Source: Chlorops oryzae (Eukaryota > Arthropoda > Insecta > Diptera > Chloropidae). Taken from it: 64,000 nucleotides of DNA. Where the stretch lies: positions 19,941,985 through 20,005,984 of the forward strand of contig CM035807.1 in assembly GCA_020466095.1 (NCBI GenBank). The letters are read 5' to 3'. The notes under the pieces are model-generated. The model was not told the DNA's origin. It was given only the letters and a program-made list of their open reading frames with translations, and did not search any database. The translations under genes were made by a program, and so were the position numbers. This document shows positions 32,050 through 44,999 of the stretch, in pieces. The number at the start of each line of letters is the position of its first letter. Within the stretch, counting starts at the first letter, position 1.

Positions 32050-32190
32050 TATTTTATTTTAAAATTTTTTTTTTATTTTTAAGTTTTACCATCCTTCCAA
32101 ATTTTTTTCGCCTACGACGGGGATCAAACTCGCGCCCTTCAGATTTAAAAGCCAACACTCTTCCATTACACTTAACGTTGAAGCAAAATT
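32050..32190 (-). repeat. tRNA-Lys-like SINE head
   Basis: On the minus strand GTGTAATGGAAGAGTGTTGG precedes GCTTTTAAATCTGAAGG, resembling the anticodon arm of tRNA-Lys(TTT), then GCGAGTTTGATCCCCG as box B. An A-rich body with GGCGAAAAAAATTTGG follows. It faces the head at 31810 in opposite orientation. Confidence 0.5.
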
Positions 32191-33436
32191 GAACTGTAGG
32201 CGTCTCGTTTACCGTGCCACTAGTTAGTCTCTACTCTCGGTATCTATACTCGTGCACTGGTTCTTTTTCCTATACTCTAGGACTACTCGCTAGAGCCCCA
32301 ATTTATCCCAATCTCCTACAGGGTCCTCCCTCTCTCTCTCTTTCACTCACTCTTTAAACGTACTTACGGAGAGTTGAGATTCGAGAATGAAATGTCTAAG
32401 TTCGTGTGTTCATTTTGCATTGTGTTGCCATTAGTGAAAGATGTGAGTGGGTTTTGTGGATTCTTACATCATTTATTATTACGATTGAAGGCTAAGATGA
32501 CTTGAGCTACACTGTTCGTACACGTGATGGACAAGGGAGTGAGGCGCTATTGTTTTGAGATAATGATGAAGATGGAATTAATTGTAGATTCATTTCTTTG
32601 GGAGCCTTGGAAAGGGTGTCGTCTTTCAGTAAGGGATGAAAGTTATTTCAACTAAAGCGATTTCTAATTAGAGAAAGGCAGTCGAAATTCATGTGAAATA
32701 TCTCCTAATTTTAAAGTGAAATAATTAAGATTATGGTTCAAAATTAATAAGGTTTAATTGGAGAGAAAAATCCATGGAATTTAATATGTTAAAGATTCTC
32801 AAGTCTATCTTTAACATCGGAGTTCATGTGAGAATTGTTTTGTTATTGAAATAGAAATTAAAATAGATAAATGTCGGTATTCAAATGTGTCTTTATATTT
32901 TATGACAATCAGCCTCGATTATAATATTTTCCCTGAAATTTTTCCATTCTAACTAAACTGGGAACATTTCTACGAAGAGGTAATTACATTATTTCTTTTA
33001 TTGATCCTTAGAATACTAGCTGTAATACCTTTTTTCGCGAAGAAAATAGGGAAAAAGTTTCCGGGGACGATTCATTTAAAATAGGGCTGTATAAAGGACC
33101 TTTTAAAGAGTAATTATCATAGAAGATAGTCTCTTTCTTCATATAAATACATATCAATTCTCTCAATCAAAGGCACATGATAGGAGAAATAATTTTCCAG
33201 CAATGTTGTTAGTTTGGAGAAATCTCCCCTAAATTAAAACACATTTATGAGTGGAGGACAGAAAAGTGGTCAAGGAACTTTTTATTGGACCTTATGCGAC
33301 CAATTTTTTGTTTTTAGAAGATTTTATAATTAAATTTCAGACAATTTTGGCCTTGTTTTGAGACATTGAGTGGAATATTCAGCCAGTTTCTTCCGGCATG
33401 AAAATTACAATAAATTTTCCCAAAATACCGAAATAT
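32191..33436. other. Non-coding intron stretch
   Basis: A CT microsatellite at about 32329-32343 and AT-rich sequence. No gene or clear element was seen. Confidence 0.4.
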
Positions 33437-33439
33437 ATC

Positions 33440-33715
33440 GACCGCATATACGACTGGTGTGAGATGGTATGCAGACGTCCTGAGAGCAGATGAGTACAGC
33501 TTGGCGCAAAGGGGCTACTCACTACAGTTACAAGGATGCAGACAACGAGGGCGTCCGAAACAGCGTTGGACGGACACAGTAAAATGGGACCTGGAGGCTC
33601 TAGGACTTACCGACTTGGATGCAAAAATAGATAGGCTGGGACTTTTAACACGCAACAACAAAAAGAAGAAGATATACGACTGGGGCTTAACGCGGTCATA
33701 AGCAAAAAAAAAACG
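33440..33715 (+). mobile_element. 5'-truncated non-LTR (RTE-type) retrotransposon tail
   Basis: The frame at 33459-33701 begins MRWYADVLRADEYSLAQRGY and contains GCRQRGRPKQRWTDTV. This RWYxHV...RGRPKxRW...LxxxxxxDRxxW-like pattern is the conserved C-terminal end of RTE/endonuclease-reverse-transcriptase ORFs. The catalytic reverse transcriptase is absent, as expected for a 5'-truncated insertion, and an A-rich run follows the stop. Confidence 0.75.
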
Positions 33716-34214
33716 TATCTTCATAATCCGATATCCTCCGGCCACTACGTCGACTAACTGTTGAGTCCATAACTTTATTTTGCTCCAAACAAAAAAAAAA
33801 AAAAAAAATGAAATAGGAATCTAATAATACTGAGAAAAAGTATCACAGTCACTCGAAGCAAACTGCCGCACAACACAACCATTGCAGGTCCCGACGTATG
33901 AGCAACGCAATCGTCCTAACATCACTCATACGCAACATTGTTTCGCCGGTTTTAATTTAAACGTAAAAAATCAAATTAAGCCAAATGAAATTAGCGCTCG
34001 CAGTCCCTTAAATTGAGTTTTTTGTTTTCTTTCCTTCTGTCGTCACTTTTCCATCATCGAAATAAATTGTACAGTTTTTATGCAACTTAATGGCATCCAC
34101 GCGTAAAATGAGATGTGCACGCCCCGCTGCAATTAAAAGTCATAAAAATTCATTTTCACACAAAAACAAAAACAAAAAAAATCACAAGAAAACAAACAAT
34201 TTTATATAACAGAG

Positions 34215-34791
34215 GGGGAAAAAGAAAAGTTTCTGGTGGAACTCAAAAGTAAAGGATTTGAACGAAAGCAGAGTTTGAAAGTGCAGTAAAGCAGCACAAA
34301 TGTCGAAATGTTGAAATGTTGAAGAGAATTCAATAAGGCATCATCAAAACTGCACTTGTTGCAATCAAACGAAATGCTTTGGCAATGTTTCCATCAGCCA
34401 CTTCGACTAGAATACAAAAGCATTAAAAAAGTTATAAAAATGAAATAAACAGAAAATTCAAACCGACAAACAAAATCATTAGAATGGAAAACGGAAAGCG
34501 GAAAGCGGACAAAAGCAGACGAAGGAATAAAGAGTTCTAAATAACATAAATCAGCTTAAGTGGATTACGGGGAAATATGTTTCGAGAGTGTGCTTCGCCC
34601 ACTTCTTGGATGATGGTTCTGCAATGAAATTAAACATTGGCTTTTCTGATGATTTACGAGCTCAATGGCCCGCCGTTAATGGCTGTGAATAGCCACTGAA
34701 AATGCTTCAACATCAAAATCAAAAAGAAATTGAAGAATGCGAGATAGTTAATGCCATCCTTACACACTTGTTGGCAATCGTAAGCAAATAC
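34215..34791. repeat. Tandem segmental duplication, copy 1
   Basis: It shares GGAACTCAAAAGTAAAGGAT, GAACGAAAGCAGAGTTTGAA and many later blocks in the same order with 34792-35284, ending in CTTGTTGGCAATCGTAA. The copies directly abut. It is non-coding. Confidence 0.8.
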
Positions 34792-35284
34792 GGGGAAAAA
34801 GAAAAGTTTTGGTGGAACTCAAAAGTAAAGGATTTGAACGAAAGCAGAGTTTGAAAGTGGTAACAGACAAATGTCGAATGTTGAAATGTTAAGGAATTAT
34901 AAGGCATCCAAAACTGCCTTTCAATCAAACAAAGCTTGGCAAGTTTCCATCAGCACTTCGCAATTCAAAAGCATTAAAAGTATGGCAAAAATAAACGAAA
35001 TTGAACACGGTGCTAATCCTCACCTAGAAAATACCACGCAAACGGCAAAACCGAAGGAGAAATCAATAACCGGCGGTAGCTTAAGATTAGGGGAAAAGTT
35101 TCGAGGTCCGTGGTAACATGTTTGTTAAGTTTGCAATGAAAAAGCTATTGCTTTTCTATGTTTAACACCAATGGCTTGCTTAGTCATGTGCAATAGCCAC
35201 TGAAAATCTTCAACACAAATAGACCACCAAATTATGAACAATCATTTGGCCTCCTTACCTTGTTGGCAATTGTAAAGTACACGG
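34792..35284. repeat. Tandem segmental duplication, copy 2
   Basis: About 493 bp against 577 bp in copy 1, with numerous small deletions (for example AATGTCGAATGTTG against AATGTCGAAATGTTG). The end block CTTGTTGGCAATTGTAA matches copy 1. The open frame at 34871-35116 has no recognisable domain. Confidence 0.8.
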
Positions 35285-36852
35285 AATGGCAAAGCGTAAT
35301 ATACAGATTAAAATCGCGGATCGAAAGGGACAGTAAGGATTGGTCAGATCTCTTTAAAAATTCGTCACTTCTTGTAATGGAAAGTATCAAATTGTCAATC
35401 CATAGGGAGCTTGCTCTTGAGCTACGGTGAAGGACTTGACGATCGAAACAGTTAAGGAGATTTGACGACATATAGTAAACCTTATCGGCTTTACGTCATA
35501 TACAATTAAACCTTCCATATACGACAATCACGGTGATGAACTTTTGTCCGCCTGCGAGGGTGAAACAAAACGCAAAGCAAGTGTGTAGCTACAAACAAAT
35601 TGGCCACAGATGAGGGTGTCCGGAGTTGAGAGGTTTCACTACTCTAGCAAGGTCTTTAAAATGATTTTATGTACTAATTATTGAGAATTTTGTGGTCTTG
35701 TTTTATATTTTAAAAGATATTAAAAAGATTTAGAAAAGTGATATGGCCCACTCAACAATTCTTTAGGAATTTTAGAAGAGAAGCTATTGAATTTTATTTC
35801 AGATATAAAATTCAATTAAACAAGGTCAAGAGGTGATCTAATAGAATGACATTATAAGCTCTATTTTAAGTGAATATTTTCCGGGTGTTTTTTCCCTATA
35901 ATTTTTCTCCGCGGAGAAAGAAAGTATTGTAAGCCTCAATATATGATGACCTTCATTGAAAAATGTTCAAAATACTTGGTGCCTTTGTATTCACTTCTCC
36001 AGTGTGCTAAGAATGGCAAAAGTTTTTCAATTCCGGACGGAAAAGCTCCCAGGGAATATTTAGAATCGGGCTGTGTAGTTGTGAGCCTTGTTACAATACT
36101 AGATTTCAGTTCATGCCTATTATATAAGGGCATTTCCATGGTGGCACACGTGACAGTCGTATGCCTTTAATGTGGAAACAACATGGAGAAGTATCCATTT
36201 TTGTTCTTCCTCTGACAGTACCGTAGTTGTAGCATAATTGGTGTAAGATCTGGAGGCCTGTGTGGCAAATGTGTGGGCCTGAGATATTTCTTAAAGTTTA
36301 AGATATTTTTTTTTACCTATTATAACGCAAGAGGCTGCGAAGGTAAAATGAGTTTTTTAAAGAAACTTCATAAGACCTGAAAAGAAACATTCCATCTTTA
36401 AGGGGGTTGGGTTGTCTCCTTCGACAAAAAGCTTTTTTAGATTTTTTTGTTTTTTCATTTTTTTTTATAGCTTGGATATGTGAGAATATCGTGCTTGAAG
36501 CATTTTTTGAAATTCGAAATGGTTTAGAAGATATAGCCCTCTTTGTCCAGCAAGGTCTGCGCTAAAATGAGTAATTTCGAAACCACATTTTTTGAACTGG
36601 CGGCTACGATTTCTCTAGTTCAGTTACACCGATTTCAATGAAACAAAATGGATTCAACGCAGAATTGTCACCATTATGGCCGGATCTTCAATCATAATTT
36701 TAGAAAATTTTTATACTATTTGTTTTTTACATTGAACTACAAAAAAATATACCCGAAATCGATGGGGAATTTTTCAATGGCAGCCATTTTGTCAAAAAAA
36801 AAATTGCAAAATTATTTTCGAGGGTCCGGCCATGATGACATCTATACTGATT
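35285..36852. other. Non-coding intron stretch
   Basis: At 36035-36065 it contains an inverted copy of a dispersed motif (CCCGATTCTAAATATTCC), also present at about 1088-1107 and, with one change, about 55827-55846. No gene was seen. Confidence 0.4.
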
Positions 36853-37330
36853 ATAATGAAGTTTCCACTTTGCCGGCCGAGAACTTTTTGAGCCGCCCTC
36901 ACATAAAAAAAGCATTTCTTTACTAATTTTCATTAATCTCTGAACACAATAAAACAAAACCGGAAAACGCTATCTGTTTTTCTGTCAGGATTATTTTTTT
37001 TGAAAGATCCAAAAACAGCTTCGCGAAGGAGACAATCTCCTCAATTTCATTAGGTACTTCGATCCATGATACAAGAAAACAAGATAGCGCCACTTCAGTA
37101 CCGCTATTTTGAGGCTCTCTTTGAGAGCCGAAAATTGAGTTTGTGACGTGGACTGAGCGAGAAATTTGTTAGTTGTTTCCCATGCTATTCAAAAATAGTA
37201 AAAAGCCGTTTTAACATGGAAACAACAACAATCTGAATCGCGATTTTGAGTTTGTGACGTTTCCCCTTCAAGTGGCGCTATCCACTAGCCTTCCTTGATC
37301 ATGCTTCGATCCAAAAATTTTCTTCTCATT
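36853..37330. repeat. Direct duplication of about 470 bp, copy 1
   Basis: It starts ATAATGAAGTTTCCACTTTG and ends CCAAAAATTTTCTTCTCATT. It contains a MITE (37065-37303) and is repeated at 37598-38064 after a 267-bp spacer. Confidence 0.85.
37065..37303. mobile_element. P-like MITE, copy 1
   Basis: It begins CATGATACAAGAAAACAAG and ends GATCATG, flanked on both sides by CTTCGATC (37057-37064 and 37304-37311), an 8-bp target duplication. The right inner arm is diverged in this copy. Confidence 0.6.
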
Positions 37331-37597
37331 ACTTCGATGGCTATTTACGTTGAGCGTGTTTTAAATTTTGCCCCCTTACCTCTTTAGACGTTGAACGATA
37401 TTTTTATTTAAAATCCTTTTAAGCAGAAGCGCCAATTTTTTGTTTGAAAATATAAAACAACATCTAGTCATATATATTATAAGTCCACTGAATAAAAATG
37501 AATTTTAACTGCATATTTTTCGGACTATTTCCTTGTTTTTTAGAACTTTTTATAGCGCTTATATTTGGGTTTTTTCGGGCTTTTTTTACTCACTCTG

Positions 37598-38064
37598 ATA
37601 ATGAAGTTTCCACTTTGCCGGCCGAGAACTTTTTGAGCCGCCCTCACATAAAAAAATCATTTCTTTACTAATTTTCATTAACTCTGAACACAATAAAACA
37701 AAATTGGAAAACGCTCATCGTTTTCTGTCAGGAAGTTTTTTTGAAAGGTCCAAAAACAGCCTCGTGAAGGAGACAGCCTCCTCAATTTCATTAGGTACTT
37801 CGATCCATGATACAAGAAAACAAGACAGCGCCACTTCAGTACCGCTATTTTGAGGCTCTCTTTGAGAGCCGAAAAATGAGTTTGTGACGTCACTGAGCGA
37901 GAAATTGTTGTTGTTTCCCATGATATTCAAAAAAGTAAAATGCCGGTTTAACATGGGAAACAACAACAACGAATCGCGATTTTGAGTTTGTGACGTTTCC
38001 TCTCTCAAGTGGCGCTATCTTGTTTTCTTGTATCATGCTTCGATCCAAAAATTTTCTTCTCATT
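37598..38064. repeat. Direct duplication of about 470 bp, copy 2
   Basis: The same order of sequence as 36853-37330, with small indels. Open frames across it (such as 37715-38008) are antisense low-complexity reads. Confidence 0.85.
37806..38037. mobile_element. P-like MITE, copy 2 (better preserved)
   Basis: Terminal inverted repeats of about 31 bp start CATGATACAAGAAAACAAGA at both ends and extend through AGCGCCACTT. The flanking 8-bp direct repeat CTTCGATC lies at 37798-37805 and 38038-38045. CATGAT ends and 8-bp duplications are features of the P superfamily; there is no transposase. Confidence 0.7.
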
Positions 38065-41000
38065 TTCTCTATTTATTGCGGTATAATGTGGCAGCGTAAC
38101 GTGAAATACGTTATGTAGATTTTTTTTCAAATCTGTTTTCGTCATACAAATCGTTAGCTACATAATTTTTATTATTCTTTTTTGTTGTTAAATTCTTCAT
38201 CTTTTTCTCTCAAAATATTGTATAATTTTTTGCCTTTTGTATTTTCCTATCAAAATCTGACTTATCGCATCCAATATTCCACCAATATGAATGCTTCATA
38301 AAAATCTTTTCTTTTTCTTTTTAATTTATATAATTTGAAGCCTACTTCCACTAGTGCTTTTTATTATTCATAGATAACCGCCCCCAAAGCAGCAGTTGGT
38401 CATGTGCGTTGGAACGTGCCACGAGCGAAGCAAAAAAAAAAAAACAAAAAACAACGGAAAAATTATTCGAAAATCTATTTCACTAGAAGATTTTCATGCT
38501 CCGCCTTTTTTCTAAAACAAAAAAATAAAGCAAAAAATAAAGAAAAAAATTCCGCATTAAAAAAAAAGCAAATAAACATGTACTTTAGACAAATATACAC
38601 TCACAAATTCCGCTCGATTGTAGTCGTGGTCGTAGCCAATGGAAATTGGCAAGAGCAATGTGTGTCAATAAATAGAATCGAATAAAATAGAATAAATAAA
38701 AAGAATAAAAATGAAATGAAAACGACGTGAAATGCGATTTCATGAACAATTACAAGAGCAGCCCCGAAATAATATCGTTTATGCAAAATAATGAGCATAA
38801 AAAAGTGCTCAAATAATAAAATTCCCCTCGCCCGCCACACAGTCGACACGCACGCACGCACATGAATGAGCGCGATTGCCGGGATTCTGTTTGTAAAATT
38901 AATAACAAAAATCGAAATTGCAACAGGATAAGTCAATTAATAGTTTTGTTGTGTAATTATAATTTGATTTTGTGGTTAAAATGATCATGAATTATGGCGT
39001 CAAAATAATAATGATTGCGATTTTCATTGTGAATGGCCCAATTTGTAGATATTTATTTCATTTTCCCCCGAGGCGATTCATTCGACAAAAGGTTTAAATG
39101 TTTATTTTGCCATTGGATGGGTGTGTGTGTTTTATTAATGGGCACAAATATATCACACGCAAATTTCTAAGTATTTCAATTTGAATAATGAAAACTCTAG
39201 GAATTCAATTTGAATTACACTGCCTTATTTTCGCTCAAATGGTTGTTGGTGTGTAATTATTACTATTTACCGCAAATATTCAAAAGTTTCGATGAATTCG
39301 TCTCATTGCAATATGATCAATGCCTTTAATGGGAGAGTTCAGTTTTAAAAATGGGTCTTTGTAACAAGGCTAAAGACGCGAAGTTGGCTGTGGAATTATT
39401 TCGATGACTTCAGATTCCTTTTTTCAGTATAAGAAAGAGCGTATTTAAGTTTGAACTTGAAACTAATTAACCCTCTTCATCATAGCCTGGATAGCGCTCT
39501 TGCTACTATCAAAGACAAAATGATTATTTCGATGATTAAAGTGATTAAAAAAATGGCTTGCATTGGACCGCGTGTTTACTTAAGAGAACCAAAGAATGGA
39601 GTATTCGAATGTCTGGCGAAAATAAAGCCCTTGATGAGGCTAAAGGGTCTTGCCCTCGGCCTTTATTGATTTTTCGACAGCTACAAATTAAAAGCATTGT
39701 AGAAATCTATGCTTAGGTTCCTATTGCCCAGTGTCTTCCCGCAGGGGGAATCATTTATGATTTTCGGGCTTGGCAAACCCGCGGACCCCAGCCACCAATC
39801 CACCAATGCATGATTCGGGTATGCAGGAACTGTTTGTAGAATGTACGCAGGGTTAACCAAACAACCTGCAATTAGTTTCACACCTCTATCTACAACGCAA
39901 ACATGTTACCATAGAGACCGAGAGTCCCAGAATACGTGTTAGTATTCTGCCCAATCTTGTGCTGGGTTGACAGACTGTAGCGTATATGCGGAAATTCTTA
40001 AAGAAAAAAGAAGTGTAACTCCTCCGAAAAAATATTTTGTCAATTAGCTCGAAAACAAAAATCACGCCACTTTAGTCACATTGATCATTCTAATACATAT
40101 TGTTTTCGAACTATTTTCATTACATCCTTATGCATTCCAGCGGTTTGAGTCAAACCTTCCAGTGCGTTTGCCTTTTGCATGAAAGCTGCTGTGAAGATCG
40201 AGAGGCAGTCGAATTTATGGTGTGGAAGCGTGCGATTGCACGCGCTTACAATTAAACAAAAGAGATATAAAAGAAGCAAAATAACTAAGAGAAAAAAAAG
40301 ACGTACCTTTAAAATACTTGTGCATTAGAGAAACTTATCCGTTACAGACCGGTGCATTATAGAAAAAAGAAAACGCATAAGCTTTTCGCGTTGTGAATAC
40401 AAACGTTAAACGTCTAGTTGACTCGAGAAAAGTCTATCGAGAGTACAGTTACGTTTCATATGTGAAGTTAAATCGAAAAGGAGTCTAAGTTTTGATCCAT
40501 TAGTGTTGTGCAATTGTGAGAGGAATTTCGTGTAGTACAAGTAAATAGTAATTCGATCAATTTAATTTCGAAAGAGAGTGATTAAGAACAAAAAGTATAA
40601 AACTTATTCTTTTGGACAACGCCATTCAAACGACCGAATAAATCGGCTAACGCATTCGAGAACAAAAGAACCAAACGTCGTCAGTACGTGTAGCTCCGTT
40701 AATCGACTTAAAGTCAATCCGTAAAGGATTCGTAGCAGTTGATGGATTATCGTCGTTGCGCGTCAGCGCTCCTCCGTTCTACAATCAACATTTCGACATT
40801 CCGGATTTTCCAGATAAGAATTCAAAATTTTTTCTCTTATTATATTTCATGATCCAAAATTTTTTTGCCATTGAGATGTTGAGTGTTGTTTTGAGAAGTA
40901 AATTTACCATTCTTTTGACTTAGTACAGTTCCCTTTTGGTAGGAATTGTAATTAAGTACCTTATATCCTGGCCAACTAAACTTTCGTATTTTTTTTTGCG

Positions 41001-41700
41001 TTAAAAAGATAAAAAAAAACTTTATCAGTGTTCTTTAAGTGTTCACCTTTTCCTAATCAAATATAAGAGTAAAAAAAATTGTTATGAGTATCCAATTGCC
41101 CATCGCCAAAATCTCGCAATTCGCTTAATTCAAAAGAAAACTTCTTTATAATAGTTTTCTTATACCTAAATATAATGTGTGATAATGTGGGCTTTATTGC
41201 ACCAACAGGGCCATGGGGAGGAGGGATACTGGCGACTATTAACCGCATTGCGTCGCAGGTGCTTTGAGGGGCTGTGAATTGACGTAATTTTCCGATTTTC
41301 TTTTCGTTTCTTTTCTGTCCCGGAATTCTTGGTTAAATTAAAGCTGTGTGTAAAGTTGGACTGATTGTCCGGGAATTTGAAGAAAGGTCTAGCTACATTT
41401 AAGGATACCCTAACCTACTGGAGCAGCCGGTATTACGCACACGTGTAGCGAAAACTTTGAGGTTTACTATTCCTGAAGTAAATTATTGAAAACGAAGCAA
41501 CGGTCTCGTAATAGTCTTTTGAGTACGGCCCTTAGGGGAGTATCGTGGGGGCTGTGGTATATATGAGGTGAGGATAGCACCGGATCTCGACCGAGGTCTT
41601 CCCAACACTTTCTAGCTATTTTAAAAATATACTCTGAGTATAAAATTTCACACAAAAAATTTTATTACTATTAAAATGTATCTTTTTGAGATATTCAGGT
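38065..41700. other. Non-coding intron stretch
   Basis: AT-rich. The block 40300-40800 is less AT-rich and repeat-free to the eye; it resembles untranslated retroelement or LTR-type sequence but has no confirming primer-binding site or frame. No gene was seen. Confidence 0.35.
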
Positions 41701-41703
41701 GTG

Positions 41704-41910
41704 TCACAGAATCCGATAGCTGTCGGAACCGTAATCAAAACCGATCGAAATTTTATACAGAATATACAAATTTTGTCGTTTTTGGTTTTGAATCGGAACC
41801 ATTATCGGTTCATAGTTGCACAGAACCCTATTTTGTCCGACTGTCTATCAGATATATATGAAAACTCAGTCGACTAAAATTCCAATTCCGACAGCTATCG
41901 GATTCTATGA
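41704..41910. mobile_element. MITE with 25-bp TIRs
   Basis: TCACAGAATCCGATAGCTGT at 41704-41723 is mirrored by ACAGCTATCGGATTCTATGA at 41891-41910, one mismatch in the first 25 bases. About 207 bp, non-coding. Confidence 0.7.
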
Positions 41911-44317
41911 CAACCCTGATTAACACAGACGTAAGTACGTACATGGGTGATTTATATAAACAAAATTCAGAAATGGCGTATATCTGAAGATAAGGCAGGG
42001 ATACCACCATCTGCGCAGTGCTCCGATAGGGTGAACAAGTATGTGCAAGTGCTGACAAGTGTTATTGTCTTGAACAATTTTTGTTCCAATTTTGTTGTTC
42101 CCCGATGTCTTCTTTGACAATATGCGACGAAATAAGAGCCCTCAACAGTGATTGTGGAAATCGTTTAATTCTGTGCCGATCTAGCCCGATAAAAACTGGG
42201 AAGTCGAAGTCACCACCTTGATCAATCTAAGCCATGCAGATGATCTTCAGTAGCATCGATCTTAAAGCTTTTGTGTAGTTCAAGAAGAATTGAACTAGTG
42301 ACGTAAGCAAAAGTACTATCAAGATCATCAGATGTCCATAGGGTTCGTTATTTTACCCATTTTTTATCTCCCTGTGGGAGCTTCAGCGGGGATGTGGTGG
42401 ATATTTTTAAAGACTTTCTTTCATTCCTGAATTTTATTCCATTAATTCTGACATAATCAATAGCAAAGGGGATCTCTTGCAACTGGATTCTCGCTCAAAA
42501 AGAAGTGCGATATTTTAAAAACTTATCACAATTTTTCAACCTCAATCTAAGATCTAAAGTGGATATAAAAACCTACTTTCAATTCTATAAGACCGCCTTT
42601 TTTTTACTAAGCCAGGCTATTAATTTTTCCCCATAAAATTACCACGATATCGTTTTAAAGCGATAAAAACTCAATCGATTTTTCTTCTACATTTTAAACA
42701 CATTCTTTAAAAAAAATTTCTCGCATGCGATTATTTAATGTTCAACAGAGCAAACCTGAATGTCGAATTTTCGAATTACGCGTCAAAACGAATTAAACTC
42801 TAAAAATTAAGAAAAAACCACTTCGAGTTACTAGCTCTGAATAATTTGACAAAATTGCAAGCTTTTTTATTTTACACATGAATGGAATCGTGGAATTAAA
42901 ACAGGATTTTATGCATTAGTTAAATATCATTAAGCTCGTTTAGAGCGGTAAACGCTTTTAATTATCTGCGCGATAGTGTGATGGCTATTTTTTAATTAAG
43001 TAATTTTCTACTTTTTTACTGAATAATGTATTGATATTTTATGCAAGAAATATTTATGCTAGTAAAGTATTTTTCAAAATTGTTCAACTTAATTAGATTT
43101 TTTTATTTTATTGCGATTTTTAATTAAACGTGAATGGTTGTGTTTAGTTTGTGGTTTCTCGTTGAGAGTTTGTGGATATGAAAATTCATGAAAATTTGTT
43201 AAAATATTAATTTTGGATGAAATAATGTTAAAGCTTTGATAAAAAAAAAAAAATTATGAGTCCAATGAGTCTTTAAAAACGATGTCAGAAAGTAACTCGA
43301 TGGCAAATGGCCAAGCCAAGGTTTTTTTTATATCGATGCACTGGAGGCCATAGCTTGAAAGTCACTGAAATATTATCAAAGGAACTCATCAATATCCTTG
43401 TGGTTCCTTCAGTCACTTAAGGAATAATCTTGCGAATATGGGAAATATCATAAGGAATATCTCTATTATTTGCGGACAACTTAAAGGCTTTAGTATTCAT
43501 CTCAAAATCTATGGTGATTATTTCACTTCCATATAATAAATTGAGGCCCTATACTCACCTGGGAGAGAAAGGAAATAGAAGAAGAAGAGCATAAAGTAAA
43601 CTTCTTCATTGACAGAGCAACAGAAAATCTGTCTTTAAAAATATTCTTTGCCGAATTGGTGGCTAGCGAAAACTAATTCCTAAGCTAAGGAACTTCAGTA
43701 ATTGGGGATTCTCGATCTTACTGTAGGCGCCTAACAGCCACCCCAAGCCTATTTCTCTTTAACAAATATTATGCCACTGATGTGTCCCGTTTGTTTTTCT
43801 TCTTAACCTTCCCTTTGGATTCACTCACTCTACTCCTAAGGTGTGTGAACGTGTTTTCAGCACCCTAACACTATTTATTTGCAGCTGTCTGGAAAGAGAT
43901 GGGGTTTTTAGGCACTTTCGTATGGCTGTTTCTTGTTTTTCTATTGTTGGCTCTCCTTTAACACCGGGGGTTGTCTCCAGATCCGGTAATCAAATGGCAT
44001 ACACTTAGCTTTGGACGATCTTAAAGTTGTTAGGTTGTGCTTCGTTTGCTTGATGCTGACTAGTTTTCTTTTAGGGGCCCCTGATGTCTCCCGTTTATGG
44101 ACTGCAATTGGTCTTATTTATTTATTTATTTCAGTAGGTACTTCTCCAAATCATTTTCGATTTTTTATGGTGCTTATATCCGGGAAGGCTTATATGTATA
44201 TCGAAATATTTTTGAAATTCAACATATACCAAGTTCATGATGAGTGGACGGTCAAATTTTTTTTGATTCCTTCAAAATGAATTGTCGCTGTATGGGAAGC
44301 TGTCTCATAAGCGATTA
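41911..44317. other. Non-coding intron stretch
   Basis: AT-rich sequence with no recognisable gene. The frame at 44011-44280 is hydrophobic but matches no family I know. Confidence 0.4.
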
Positions 44318-44477
44318 CAGTGTACTCTCCCCTTGCAGGCACTCTTCTTAAGCGGACATTTATTGGGAATGCTCTGGTATATTTACTTTTCAAATAGTTT
44401 CCTTAAGCGAAAACCACCTCTGTTGAGCAGACATATTGTTCGATCCCGAAGGTGTCCGCTCAAAAGAGAGTACACTG
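44318..44477. mobile_element. MITE with CAGTGTACTCTC ends, copy 2
   Basis: CAGTGTACTCTCC at the left, GAGAGTACACTG at the right, flanked by TA on both sides (44316-44317 and 44478-44479). It carries GCGGACA and GTGTCCGC inner motifs like copy 1 at 25820. TA duplication and CAGT ends suggest a pogo-type origin. Confidence 0.7.
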
Positions 44478-44999
44478 TATTCCCAACTGATGATGAAATG
44501 AATTAGATTTAATAATGTCTGCTAATGAGTTATTCATTCTCGGTATTCAAGTAATCCTGATTATATAATATTTTTCAATTAATCAAATTAAAATAATTTA
44601 GAAACGCGGTTAACACTCAAACTATAAAATATCAACAAAATATTTTTGAATTCCATGGAATGTTTATACGCCACAGAATATTTTTCTTTGCTCAATTGAA
44701 ATTTAATTTTCATAGATTTCATTTCCCTTCCAAAATGATGGTGTGATGAAACCATACAAAAAAATAGAAAAAATAGAAAAATGGAAAAATAAATAAATAA
44801 AATTCATATCCAGAGCATTTCTAATTCATTAATTTCGATGTGTTTGAGAGCAATTAAACAATTTTAATTATTTAGAAAATCGAAGCTGCTCTCGGCTTTT
44901 GAAATTCCACTTAATACAGTGCAACAAATGCAAACACATTATCGTATTAATTAACCAAATTCCAAACAGTAACAACACTCAATAAAATCAGTTCGTTTA

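Noticed and set aside
40300..40800. LTR retrotransposon
   Set aside because: Composition suggests retroelement UTR, but no paired LTRs, primer-binding site or gag/pol frame could be found.
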